Source: Labilithrix sp. (GTDB lineage Bacteria; Myxococcota_A; Polyangia; Polyangiales; Polyangiaceae). Taken from it: a DNA stretch of 64,000 bases. Positions 14,427 to 23,227 of the stretch are shown here, piece by piece (within the stretch, counting starts at the first letter, position 1; every line of letters starts with the position of its first letter). The notes under the pieces were generated by a model. The model saw nothing but the letters and a program-made list of their open reading frames with translations. It ran no database searches and was not told where the DNA came from. The stretch covers positions 1 through 64,000 of the forward strand of contig JAHBWD010000013.1 of NCBI GenBank assembly GCA_019637175.1, in the 5' to 3' direction. The position numbers and the translations under genes are program-made.

Positions 14427-16838
14427 ATGAGCTGGACGAACCGTCTCGGGAAATGGCTCGTCGTGAGTGCGGCCCTGACAGCGATCGGCGCGGCCGGCGC
14501 CGGCTGCCTCTCGCGGCCCGTCGGGACGCAGCCGCCGACGACGAAGGTCAACTTCACGTCGACCGTCTCGCAGCAGCAGGTCGACAAGGTCGACTTGCTC
14601 TTTGCGATCGATAACTCGTCGTCGATGGGCGACAAGCAGCGCATCCTCGCCGACGCCGTGCCGAACCTGCTCGTCGGCCTCCTCAAGCCGAAGTGCGTCG
14701 ATCCGAACGGCAAGGCCGAGCCCGGCGGCGCCACGGCCGATCCGAACGGCAACAAGGGGAACCGCTACGGGTGCCCGGCGGGATTCGAGCCCGAGTTCCG
14801 GCCGGTGACCGACATGCACATCGGCCTCATCTCGTCGTCGCTCGGAAGCTTCGGCGGCGATGTCTGCCCCGAGAGCACGCCCCGCTACAACGACAAGGCG
14901 CACCTGCTCAACTTGGTGAAGGGCGGAAGTCCGCGGTCCGAGGGAGGACAGTACAACTTCCTCTCCTGGTATCCGACGAACGAAGAGAACAGCGACAAGA
15001 AGCGCCACCCCGATCCGCCGACGCCGGCGATTCCCGACCTCCAAAAGCTTCAGGATGCGTTCGCGGAGCTGGTCGTCGGCGTCGACCAGACGGGCTGCGG
15101 GCTCGAAGCCCAGCTCGAGAGCTTCTATCGGTTTCTCATCCAGCCGGATCCGTGGGTGCAGATTCGCCTCGACGGCGCCAACCAGGCTGATCTCGGGGGA
15201 CCGAACGACGTCGATGTCGAGCTGCTGACGCAGCGCGCGAACTTCCTGCGCGAAGACTCGTTGGTCGCGATCGTTCTCCTCACCGACGAGGATGACTCGT
15301 CGGCCGATCCACTCTCGGTCGGTGGCCAAGGCTGGGCGTTCATGGCGAACCAGTTCCCCGGGTCCACCGTGTTCCGCTCTGACGGCAAGTCGACCACCGC
15401 GCCACGCGCGACGAGCGCGTGCACCCAGAACCCCGGCAGCCCCGATTGCACTTCGTGCGGCTTCGCGGCGACGTGCAATCAAGCCGATCCGGCCTGCCAG
15501 AAGATCAAGAACGATCCCGAGTGCCAGAAGAACGGCGGCTACTACGGGCCGAACGAAGACAACCTCAACGTTCGCTTCCACCGGATGAAGGAGCGTTACG
15601 GCATCGATCCGCAGTACCCGATCCGCCGCTACGTCGACGGTCTCACGAAGCCGAAGGTCCCGGATCGGTCGACCGAGCACCCGTCGAAGGCGCGCGCCGA
15701 CGGCAAGGGCCGCGACATCGGTATCTATCAGGGGGCGGGCAAGTGCACCAACCCGCTCTTCGCCAAGGACCTCCCGCGCGCGCCGGGCGACGAGCTCTGC
15801 AACCTTCCGCGGAGTACGCGCAGCGCCGACCTCATCTTCTTCGCCGTCGTCGGCGGCGTGCCGAACGATCTCCTCCACTTCGATCCCGAAGATCCGGAGA
15901 AGAGCCGCATCACGAACGACGACTGGAACAGGATCCTCGGTCGGGATCCGGCGAACTTCAATTACGACCTGATCGATCCTCACATGATCCAGTCGGTCTC
16001 CCCGCGCGACGGCGTCCCCCCGCCCGCGGCGAAGGGGAACAACGGCTCTCCGAGCGACCCCGTCGGACGCGACTGGGACACGCAGAGCGACGACTTGCAG
16101 TACGCGTGCACCTTCCCGCTCGACCAGTCTCCGCCGTGCACCGATCCGTCGTGCGACTGCTTCGGCGCGAAGGCTCCGCCGCTCTGCGGGCAAGGAGACA
16201 CCCAGATCCGCGCGAAGGCCTACCCGACGGTGCGCGAGTTCCAGGTCGTCCGCGCGCTCGGCGAGCAGGGCATCATCGCCTCGCTCTGCCCGATCACGCT
16301 CCAGGGCGACAAGCAGGATCCGCGCTACGGCTACAACCCCGCCGTGAAGGCGATCGTCGATCGCCTCAAGAACGCGCTCACCACGCAGTGCCTGCCGCAG
16401 CAGCTCACGCGTGATCCGCAGGATCAGAAGGTTCCCTGCCTCGTCCTCGCGCAGCTCGGTGACGTCTCGGATAGCTGCGACCGCTACGGCCTCAAGCCGC
16501 CGGAGAAGGCGATCCTCGACAAGTTCCTCGAGCAGCAGCGAGCGGAGAGCGGCGGCGCCGGTGACGGCGGCGCGAACGATCTCTCCAGGCTGCCGGTGTG
16601 CGAGCTCACGCAGCTCGTCGTCGCGGCGGGCGCGACGTGCAAAGACGACGCGAGCGTCGGCTGGTGCTACGTCGAGAACGGAGCTCCGGGCTCGGGCGCG
16701 CAGCCCGCGGGACGCTGCCCGCAGGCGCTCATCTTCTCGCAGGCGAGCGGCGCCCTCGCCGGCGCGCGCTTCAGCCTCCAGTGCATCCAGCAGTTCCAGG
16801 GCGGCGAAGCGGCGGGCGACGACCAGGCCCGTCCGTAG
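14427..16838 (+). CDS. Large VWA-type lipoprotein, paralogue 2
   Basis: The 803-residue protein has a lipoprotein signal (GAAGAGC) and the same plan as the gene at 11384-13621. A VWA-like domain opens with KVDLLFAIDNSSSM (DxSxS metal site) and continues to IVLLTDEDDSS. Cys-rich inserts follow (SPDCTSCGFAATC, DPSCDCFGAKAPPLC), then a long C-terminal region ending in a disulfide-rich stretch (ATCKDDASVGWCYVENG). Extra length comes mainly from inserts around residues 330-350 and 420-440. An AAGGAG site supports the ATG at 14427. The pair probably arose by tandem duplication. Both should be on the outside of the outer membrane or in the periplasm. The function is unknown, with surface binding the best guess. 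Confidence 0.8.
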   Translation: MSWTNRLGKWLVVSAALTAIGAAGAGCLSRPVGTQPPTTKVNFTSTVSQQQVDKVDLLFAIDNSSSMGDKQRILADAVPNLLVGLLKPKCVDPNGKAEPGGATADPNGNKGNRYGCPAGFEPEFRPVTDMHIGLISSSLGSFGGDVCPESTPRYNDKAHLLNLVKGGSPRSEGGQYNFLSWYPTNEENSDKKRHPDPPTPAIPDLQKLQDAFAELVVGVDQTGCGLEAQLESFYRFLIQPDPWVQIRLDGANQADLGGPNDVDVELLTQRANFLREDSLVAIVLLTDEDDSSADPLSVGGQGWAFMANQFPGSTVFRSDGKSTTAPRATSACTQNPGSPDCTSCGFAATCNQADPACQKIKNDPECQKNGGYYGPNEDNLNVRFHRMKERYGIDPQYPIRRYVDGLTKPKVPDRSTEHPSKARADGKGRDIGIYQGAGKCTNPLFAKDLPRAPGDELCNLPRSTRSADLIFFAVVGGVPNDLLHFDPEDPEKSRITNDDWNRILGRDPANFNYDLIDPHMIQSVSPRDGVPPPAAKGNNGSPSDPVGRDWDTQSDDLQYACTFPLDQSPPCTDPSCDCFGAKAPPLCGQGDTQIRAKAYPTVREFQVVRALGEQGIIASLCPITLQGDKQDPRYGYNPAVKAIVDRLKNALTTQCLPQQLTRDPQDQKVPCLVLAQLGDVSDSCDRYGLKPPEKAILDKFLEQQRAESGGAGDGGANDLSRLPVCELTQLVVAAGATCKDDASVGWCYVENGAPGSGAQPAGRCPQALIFSQASGALAGARFSLQCIQQFQGGEAAGDDQARP

Positions 16839-16855
16839 CCGAGCTCCCGAGCTGA

Positions 16856-16874
16856 GCGGTCGTTCGGCGACCGC
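16856..16874 (+). terminator. Hairpin downstream of the second VWA gene
   Basis: A seven-base stem GCGGTCG / CGACCGC closes a TTCGG loop, 17 bases after the stop codon. No T-run follows, so it may act as a transcript-end stabiliser or weak terminator rather than a classical intrinsic terminator. Confidence 0.4.
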
Positions 16875-16966
16875 ATCCCCGAGGCCCGCGGCGGTTGACT
16901 CCGACGCGGGCCTCGACGCATTCTGCCTCCGCCCCGCCGTCGCCACCGCGGTCGGGCGCTCGCGCC

Positions 16967-17668
<702 letters not shown>

Positions 17669-17692
17669 GCGTGCGCGCGGCCGCGTCGACGA

Positions 17693-18034
17693 CTACCGGT
17701 TCTTCGCTTCGGCGTAGCAGGCGCCGAGAGGTCCGTAGTCCATGCTGAGCGCGCGATCGATCTCGTCGCACGGGATCCTCGCGACGCACGCGGCGTACGT
17801 CTGAGCGCGCTCGGGCTCGGGGAAGTCGCGAGCGCACCAAGCGATGCAGTCGCGCGCTTCGTACGAGGTGGCGCAAGCGCCGAGCCACGCGCAAGCGCCC
17901 GCGCAGCCCGTCGTCATCGCGGCGTTCGAGGGCCCGTTCGTCGATGTCGCGGCCGGAGGCCCAGGTTCGTCGACGCGCCCGCCGCACGCGGCGACGCACG
18001 AGAGACCAAGGAATGCGATGAGCGGAGCGCGCAC
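17693..18034 (-). CDS. Small cysteine-rich lipoprotein
   Basis: This 113-residue protein begins at a GTG with a lipoprotein signal (LIAFLGLSCVAACGG). A short Pro/Ser linker leads to a domain with about eight Cys (CAGACAWLGAC, DCIAWC, ACVARIPC, GAC), suggesting a small disulfide-bonded fold. It is convergent with the response regulator (24-base gap) and divergent from the next lipoprotein at 18188. I recognise no family. It resembles the other small Cys-rich lipoproteins of this window in layout only. Confidence 0.7.
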   Translation of the reverse strand: MRAPLIAFLGLSCVAACGGRVDEPGPPAATSTNGPSNAAMTTGCAGACAWLGACATSYEARDCIAWCARDFPEPERAQTYAACVARIPCDEIDRALSMDYGPLGACYAEAKNR

Positions 18035-18103
18035 GCGACCCCCGTACCACCGACCGTTTCACGCGGCCAGCGCCCGCGTCGGCGAGATGCGGCCCACTTC
18101 GAC

Positions 18104-18140
18104 AAGTTGATATTGAAGTTCAATTTCAAAAATGATTCAG
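18104..18140. promoter_or_regulatory. AT-rich divergent promoter region with a palindrome
   Basis: This stretch is strikingly AT-rich compared with its surroundings. It contains the palindrome ATTGAA-G-TTCAAT at 18112-18124 and a TTGATA hexamer at 18107-18112 that could serve as a -35. It lies between the divergent lipoprotein genes starting at 18034 (minus) and 18188 (plus), so it may be a regulator binding site overlapping promoters. No experimental support. Confidence 0.45.
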
Positions 18141-18187
18141 GACGCCGCTTTCCGCGCGGGCCCGCGCCGTGCGAGGTTCGCGCTTCG

Positions 18188-18955
18188 ATGATGAGCGCGA
18201 GAAGTCTCGGAGCCCGTGTCGCGGCCATGGCCCTTGGAGGCGTGTGCGTGGCGGTCGTCGCTTGCAGTGACGACACCCGCGTGGGCTTTTCGCCCGAGGA
18301 CTCCGGCGTCGACGCGAGCGGCCCCATCACCCCCGACGGCTCGTTCGCCGAGATCGACGCCGGCGGATGCCCGCCCACCGCGCCCGCCCGGCCGATCCCC
18401 GCGTCGGCGCCCGCTCGCTTCACGCCCGGTGCGTGCACGACCGCAGAGGTCGACGGCTACGTGCAAGACTGCCTCGGCTCCGACGGCAACGTCTGCAAGG
18501 CCTTCAAGGACGCGAACGTCGCGTGCGCGAAGTGCATCGAGAGCGCGGACACCGACGCCACGTGGGGGCCGATCGTGTTCTACGACAGCCGCATCTTCTA
18601 CGACTACAACTACGGCGGCTGCATCGCGAACGTGACCGACGACTTCGCGACGACCGGCTGCGGCGCCGCGCAGACGCGCTACCTCGCGTGCCGCCACGCC
18701 GCGTGCAACGCGTGCTTGCCGCCGGGCCTGCCGCGAGACTTCGAGCCGTTCTTCGAGTGCCAGAAGAAGAAGGCGACCGACACGCTCTGCGCCGCCGAGC
18801 TCACGGAGGCCAACACGGCGTGCGCCGCGTACTTCGCGAGCAAGCCGACAGACGCGTGTCAGGGCTCGACGCTCGCGCCGGAGCAGTACTTGAAGCAGCT
18901 CATCGGCGCGTGGTGCGTCGGCTCCCCGGTCGACGGCGGCGCCGACGGCGGCTGA
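18188..18955 (+). CDS. Cysteine-rich lipoprotein
   Basis: The 255-residue protein has a signal (MALGGVCVAVVACSDD) ending in a lipobox. An Asp/Gly/Pro-rich linker (EDSGVDASGP, GSFAEIDAGG) precedes a C-terminal domain of about 180 residues with many paired cysteines (CTTAEVDGYVQDCLG, ACAKCIES, CRHAACNACLP). The pattern suggests an all-helical disulfide-bonded module seen in myxobacterial lipoproteins that lack a named family. The start is ATG 18188; a second ATG follows directly at 18191. It ends shortly before the broken Uma2 gene on the opposite strand. Function unknown. Confidence 0.75.
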   Translation: MMSARSLGARVAAMALGGVCVAVVACSDDTRVGFSPEDSGVDASGPITPDGSFAEIDAGGCPPTAPARPIPASAPARFTPGACTTAEVDGYVQDCLGSDGNVCKAFKDANVACAKCIESADTDATWGPIVFYDSRIFYDYNYGGCIANVTDDFATTGCGAAQTRYLACRHAACNACLPPGLPRDFEPFFECQKKKATDTLCAAELTEANTACAAYFASKPTDACQGSTLAPEQYLKQLIGAWCVGSPVDGGADGG

Positions 18956-19015
18956 CCGATCACGCGGACCGCCGGCGCGCTCGACGGCGAAGGCCGACGC
19001 AGCCGCGCTGGGAGA

Positions 19016-19353
19016 TCAGCGCAGGAAGTCGGCAACCGCCACGGCGAGGTCGGGGAACGCGAGCGGGGCGATCGTGTCTTCGCGCCCGTGGCGCGTCACG
19101 CTCGCCCAGCCGTCGCGTCCGGGGCGGCGATGGACCTCGACGACCTTCGCGGCGATGTTGACGACCCAGTACTCCTCGAAGCCGGAGGCAGCGTGCAGCG
19201 GCGCCTTGACGAGCCGATCCTTGCGGAGCGAAGAATCGCGATGTCGCGCGCGACGCCCGAGCACGGCCGTCTGACCTCGAGCGTGACCGTCGCGCTGGGC
19301 GCCTCGGGCGAGAGCGTTCGCCTTCACGACGTCGTCATCGACGTGGATCCAAT
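19016..19353 (-). pseudogene. Degenerate Uma2-family (DUF820) gene, C-terminal remnant
   Basis: The reading frame codes DSSLRKDRLVKAPLHAASG, then FEEYWVVN and VVEVHRRPGRDGW and a normal-looking end (FPDLAVAVADFLR), which is the C-terminal part of a Uma2 protein. The N-terminal ~100 residues are missing. Just upstream the similarity is broken: VDDDVVKANAL and QTAVLG look like earlier family segments joined directly to DSSL without the intervening catalytic strand. No full-length frame exists because the cytochrome oxidase operon ends at 19354. A short product (103 residues) from the GTG at 19327 is possible but would lack the active site. It is a relic of a second Uma2 gene, besides 13634-14200. 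Confidence 0.65.
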
Positions 19354-19641
19354 CTACGGGTGGCCGCGCGTCGCGACGTCGGCCACCATGAACGCGATCA
19401 GCAAGACGAGCAGCGACGCCGCCGCGGCGACGCTCATCTTCATCGACACCGACTCTCGCGCGAGCTCCATGAAGATCGCGACGACGAGCGCCGCCTTGAC
19501 GAGGGCGATCACGAGCGCGACCGGCATCGCCGCGCGCCCGAGAGAGAACGCCGAGAGCGCGTAGCTCGCGCCCCAGAGCGAGAGCAGCACGACGGCGGTG
19601 ATCACGATCGCTCGGCGGGAGAAGGGCGCCATCGTCGTCAC
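19354..19641 (-). CDS. Cytochrome c oxidase subunit IV-like membrane protein
   Basis: This last gene of the respiratory operon codes about 95 residues with three predicted transmembrane helices (VITAVVLLSLWGASYALSA, AMPVALVIALVKAALVVAIF, SLLVLLIAFMVADVA). The second helix carries the ALVKAALVVAIFMEL pattern typical of the prokaryotic cytochrome oxidase subunit IV family (COX4_pro/CtaF-like). It should be a small structural subunit of the caa3 oxidase in the inner membrane. The GTG at 19641 overlaps the coxC stop (GTGA). The ATG at 19632 is an equally usable start. Confidence 0.8.
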   Translation of the reverse strand: MTTMAPFSRRAIVITAVVLLSLWGASYALSAFSLGRAAMPVALVIALVKAALVVAIFMELARESVSMKMSVAAAASLLVLLIAFMVADVATRGHP

Positions 19642-20252
19642 GCGAGGTAGAAGAGCGGCCAGAGGAAGATCCACACCGTGTCGACGAGGTGCCAGTAGAG
19701 CGCGCCGAGCTCGAGCGGGTAGGGCGCCGGCATTCTGCCGCGAAAGGCGCGCAGCAAGAGAACGGAGAGGACGGAGATCCCGAGGATCACGTGCACCGCG
19801 TGCACGCCCGTCATGCCGTAGTAGAGCGTCCAGAACTCGGCGGAGCCGCGCTTGCCGTGTGTCGCGAACCACGCTCCCGAGCCGCCCGGGTAGATGCCCT
19901 CGGCGAAGTGGAGGCGGTATTCGTCGAGCTTGATCGCGAGGAACACGAGGCCGAGCGCGATCGTGCCGCCGCCGAACGCGCACGCGGCGCGGCGGCTGCC
20001 GGCGCGCATCGCGTGGACGCTCAGCGCGACGAGCGCGCTGCTCACGAGCAAGACGGCGGTGTTGATCGATCCGTGCGTCTTCGTGTTGTGGTGAACGGCC
20101 TCGTCGAACGCCGCGTGGTGCTCGACGCGATACGCTGCGAACAGGCCGAAGAGCGCGGCGAAGAGGAGCACCTCGCTCGCGAGGAAGATCCACATGCCGA
20201 GGCGCGCCGCGTGCGCTTGCTGCTCGAGGTCCTCGAAATGGTCGGCCTTCAT
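19638..20252 (-). CDS. coxC: Cytochrome c oxidase subunit III
   Basis: The 204-residue protein is the short (five-helix) form of heme-copper oxidase subunit III. Typical segments are LGMWIFLASEVLLFAALF near the N-terminus, the internal HFAEGIYPG stretch, YYGMTGVHAVHVILG (conserved His/Glu-lined helix) and the C-terminal YWHLVDTVWIFLWPLFYL. Subunit III stabilises subunit I and proton uptake in the inner membrane. Start ATG 20252 overlaps the coxA stop by 4 bases, and its own stop overlaps the next gene, so translation is coupled on both sides. Confidence 0.93.
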   Translation of the reverse strand: MKADHFEDLEQQAHAARLGMWIFLASEVLLFAALFGLFAAYRVEHHAAFDEAVHHNTKTHGSINTAVLLVSSALVALSVHAMRAGSRRAACAFGGGTIALGLVFLAIKLDEYRLHFAEGIYPGGSGAWFATHGKRGSAEFWTLYYGMTGVHAVHVILGISVLSVLLLRAFRGRMPAPYPLELGALYWHLVDTVWIFLWPLFYLA

Positions 20253-21841
20253 GGCTCCTCTTCTCCCGGCAGCGCCTGCGTGTAGTCGTAGGTGCCGATC
20301 GCGAAGTCGGGCGCGCCGTGGAAGTTGTGCGTGGGAGGCGGCGAAGGCGTGCGCCACTCGAACGAGCGCGAGCCCCAAGGGTTCGCGCTCGCGCGCGGCC
20401 CGCGGAAGAGCGCGTGGAGGAGATAGGCCGCGGCGATCAGCATGCCCGTCGCGAGCACCCACGAACCCGCCGTCGAGACGATGTTGAGCGTCGCGAACTT
20501 CTCCGGGTACGCGTGATAGCGGCGTGGCATCCCGCCGTTGCCCAAGAGAAACTGCGGGAAGAACGTGACGAAGAAGCCCGCGAACACGAGCGCCGCCGAG
20601 AGGAGGCCGAGCCGCTCGGAGTACATGCGGCCCGTCATCTTCGGGAACCAGTAGTGGAGCGCGGCGAGGAACGCCGTGAGCGTTCCTCCGACCATGATGA
20701 AGTGGAAGTGCGCGACGACGAAGTAGGTGTCGTGCCAGTGGACGTCGAGGCTCATCGCGGCGACCGCGACGCCGGTCATCCCGCCGAAGACGAAGAGGAA
20801 CAAGAACGCGAAGACGTAGAGCAGCGGCGTCGTGAAGAGCACCGCGCCGCCTTTGAACGTCCACACCCAGTTGAAGACCTTGATCGCGGAGAACACCGCG
20901 ACGAGCATCGAGAGCACGCCGAAGGCGCCCGCGTCGAACGTGCTCATGCCGGCGACGAACATGTGGTGCCCCCACGTGAGAAACCCGACCGACGCGATGC
21001 CGACCGCGGCGAACGCGATCGCGCGATACGAAAACGGGTTCTTCCGCGAGAACGTCGTCACGACCTCGGTGACGACGCCCATGCCCGGCAGGATCATGAT
21101 GTAGACGGCGGGGTGCGAGTAGAACCAGAAGAGGTGCTGATAGAGGACGGGATCGCCGCCGGCGTCGGGATCGAAGAAGCCCCAGCCGAACGCGTGGTTC
21201 ATCACGACGAGCAGCAGCACCATGCCGAGCACCGGGGTCGCGAGCACCTGGATCACGCTCGTCGCGTAGAGGTTCCAGACGAAGAGCGGCATGCGCATCC
21301 AGCGGAGGCCGCGGAGGCGCATCGTGTGGGTCGTGACGATGAAGTTGATCCCCGTGAGGATCGTCGAGAGGCCGATGATGAAGACGCCGAGCAGCGCGAG
21401 CGGAACCGCCGTCGGCGTCGAGCTGCTGTACGGCGGATAGAACGTCCAGCCGGTGTCGATGCCGCCGGCGAGCATCGACGCGAGCAAGAGCACCGTGCCG
21501 AAGAGGAAGACCCACCACGAGAGGAGGTTGAGGCGCGGGAAGGCGACGTCTTTGGCGCCGAGCATGATCGGGAGCACGAAGTTCCCGAACGCCGACGGGA
21601 TCGACGGGATCATGAAGACCCACACCATGATGACGCCGTGGAGCGTGAAGAAGCGGTTGTAGGTCATCGCGCTCATCACGGTGCGATCGGGGCCGAGGTG
21701 CTCGAGGCGCACGGCCATCGCGAAGAAGCCGCCGAGCGCGAGCGCGACGAGGAGCGAGACGAGGTAGAGGACGCCGATGCGCTTGTGATCGGTCGTGAAG
21801 AGCCACGAGCCGATCGACGTCTTCGCGTCGAGGTACGTCAT
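20249..21841 (-). CDS. coxA: Cytochrome c oxidase subunit I, A2-type
   Basis: The 530-residue catalytic subunit reduces O2 to water and pumps protons. About 12 transmembrane helices can be drawn. Haem and copper ligands are present: the low-spin haem His in FFTLHGVIMV, Cu-B ligands in YSHPAVY and LTWGHHMF, and the distal haem ligands in VVAHFHFIMVGG. The HPEVY glutamate of A1-type D-channels is replaced by Ala, but the preceding YS gives the YSHP motif of A2-type oxidases such as Thermus caa3, so the enzyme is expected to be active. It overlaps coxB and coxC by 4 bases each. The cytochrome c domain on CoxB fits a caa3 enzyme. Confidence 0.95.
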   Translation of the reverse strand: MTYLDAKTSIGSWLFTTDHKRIGVLYLVSLLVALALGGFFAMAVRLEHLGPDRTVMSAMTYNRFFTLHGVIMVWVFMIPSIPSAFGNFVLPIMLGAKDVAFPRLNLLSWWVFLFGTVLLLASMLAGGIDTGWTFYPPYSSSTPTAVPLALLGVFIIGLSTILTGINFIVTTHTMRLRGLRWMRMPLFVWNLYATSVIQVLATPVLGMVLLLVVMNHAFGWGFFDPDAGGDPVLYQHLFWFYSHPAVYIMILPGMGVVTEVVTTFSRKNPFSYRAIAFAAVGIASVGFLTWGHHMFVAGMSTFDAGAFGVLSMLVAVFSAIKVFNWVWTFKGGAVLFTTPLLYVFAFLFLFVFGGMTGVAVAAMSLDVHWHDTYFVVAHFHFIMVGGTLTAFLAALHYWFPKMTGRMYSERLGLLSAALVFAGFFVTFFPQFLLGNGGMPRRYHAYPEKFATLNIVSTAGSWVLATGMLIAAAYLLHALFRGPRASANPWGSRSFEWRTPSPPPTHNFHGAPDFAIGTYDYTQALPGEEEP

Positions 21842-22881
21842 CGCGGGCCCCACGGATCTTGCGGCGCGGCGTCGAGCACGTCGATCGAGAGATCGGGCAG
21901 GGCGACGCCCTCGCGCTCGGCAGGCGCCGCGCGGAGCGATCGGATCAGCTCGACGAGCGCGGCGACCTCGCCGTTCGTGAGCGTGCCCTGGTACGTCGGC
22001 ATCACCGAGCGGTAGCCCGCGACGACGTCGGCGTTGGGCTCCATCATCGATCGCGTGAGGTAGGCCTCGTCGGCGATCACGCGCCGCCCGTCGGCGAGCG
22101 TCTGCGTCGAGCCGAAGAGCCCGCGGAACGTGGGGCCCACGTGGCGCTGCCCGTCGAGCGTGTGACACGCGACGCACGCGCGTTTCAACGCCACCTCGCG
22201 GCCGAGCGCGACGAGATCGGACGCGACGGCGACGCCGGCGTCACCGCCGGCTTGGCTCTTCCATCGCGCGTAGTCGTCCGCGTGGAGGACGACGAGCCGG
22301 GCTCGCATCTGCGAGTGTCCTACCCCGCAGTACTCGGTGCACCAGATCGGGTAGACGCCCGGCTGCGTCGCTTCGAACCAGACGGTGACCCAGCGACCGG
22401 GGAGCACGTCGTGCTTCACCCTGAGCTCGGGGACGAAGAACGAATGGATGACGTCGCGCGACGTCATCACGAGCTTGACGCGGCGCCCCGACGGGACGGT
22501 CAAGAGATCGTTCGTCTCGCGGCCGTCGCCGTACGAGAACGTCCACATCCACTGCTTGGCGTAGACGTAGACGATCTCCGCGTCGGCCGGCGGCTCCATC
22601 ATGCGGAGGTACTGCCGGTAGCCGATGACCCACCAGAGGAGGAACATGGCGAGGATGCCGCCGATGATGACGATCTCGCGGCGGAGGCTCGCGGTGAGGC
22701 GCTCGGTGAGCTGGCGCGCGCGCCGCCGCCGGTGGCGCACGGTGAACCAGGCCGCGGCGCCGAACGCGAGCGTGGCCATCAACATGGTCACGGTGATCAC
22801 GAACGCGTGGAGCGCGTCGATGCCGTCGGCGAACGTCGACGCGCCCGCGGGCAAGTAGAGGAGCGCGCGCAACGTCTCCAT
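21838..22881 (-). CDS. coxB: Cytochrome c oxidase subunit II with fused cytochrome c domain (caa3 type)
   Basis: The 347-residue subunit has two N-terminal transmembrane helices (about 25-48 and 75-95) and a periplasmic cupredoxin domain with all Cu-A ligands (HSFFVPELRVKHDVLPGR, then CTEYCGVGHSQM). It ends in a mono-haem cytochrome c domain (CVACHTLDGQRHVGPTF near residue 235, distal Met likely in SVMPTYQG). The fusion lets electrons pass directly from the ACIII cytochromes to Cu-A, as in caa3 oxidases. ATG 22881 lies 1 base after the previous stop. Its stop overlaps coxA. It lacks a cleavable lipoprotein signal. Confidence 0.94.
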   Translation of the reverse strand: METLRALLYLPAGASTFADGIDALHAFVITVTMLMATLAFGAAAWFTVRHRRRRARQLTERLTASLRREIVIIGGILAMFLLWWVIGYRQYLRMMEPPADAEIVYVYAKQWMWTFSYGDGRETNDLLTVPSGRRVKLVMTSRDVIHSFFVPELRVKHDVLPGRWVTVWFEATQPGVYPIWCTEYCGVGHSQMRARLVVLHADDYARWKSQAGGDAGVAVASDLVALGREVALKRACVACHTLDGQRHVGPTFRGLFGSTQTLADGRRVIADEAYLTRSMMEPNADVVAGYRSVMPTYQGTLTNGEVAALVELIRSLRAAPAEREGVALPDLSIDVLDAAPQDPWGPR

Positions 22882-22882
22882 G

Positions 22883-23227
22883 TCATCGCTCCCCGAGCGA
22901 CGCGTCGGCGACGATCGCCATCGCGACGTCGACCGGGATCGTCGCGACGCCGGTCTCGCGATCGATTGATCCCCAGTCGTCGAGCGCCGCGCGCTCGCGG
23001 ATGCGCGCCTCGAGCCCGCGCGCGCTACCCGTGAGCAGCGGCGGCGGCGACTTGATCTCGGCGGGCGACGGCGCACCTGGCTCGGACGACTCGAGCAGCG
23101 CCGCCGAGACGAGGACCGCGAGCATGCCGATGAGCAGGCTCATCGCGGCGATGCGCCGAAGCGGCCGACCCTCGATGCGATCGGGCTCTTGGCGGACGAC
23201 GAACGGAGAGCGCTCGGGTGGCTTCAT
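22883..23227 (-). CDS. Small single-helix membrane protein of the ACIII-caa3 operon
   Basis: This 114-residue product has a cytoplasmic N-terminus rich in Arg/Pro (~1-27), one transmembrane helix (AAMSLLIGMLAVLVSAALL) and a periplasmic tail. The tail ends in a recognisable block, WGSIDRETGVATIPVDVAM, resembling the DxxxGxxxIPIxxAM pattern that I recall from small uncharacterised proteins of ACIII/SCO/oxidase clusters. It overlaps actF by 4 bases and is followed by coxB after 1 base, so it is part of the operon. A structural or assembly role between the two complexes is plausible (an ActG analogue?). I cannot assign it firmly. Confidence 0.75.
   Translation of the reverse strand: MKPPERSPFVVRQEPDRIEGRPLRRIAAMSLLIGMLAVLVSAALLESSEPGAPSPAEIKSPPPLLTGSARGLEARIRERAALDDWGSIDRETGVATIPVDVAMAIVADASLGER

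Noticed and set aside
20249..21841. CoxA lacks the HPEVY glutamate and might be inactive
   Set aside because: The residue is missing but the YSHP motif of A2-type oxidases is present and all haem and copper ligands are kept, so activity is expected.
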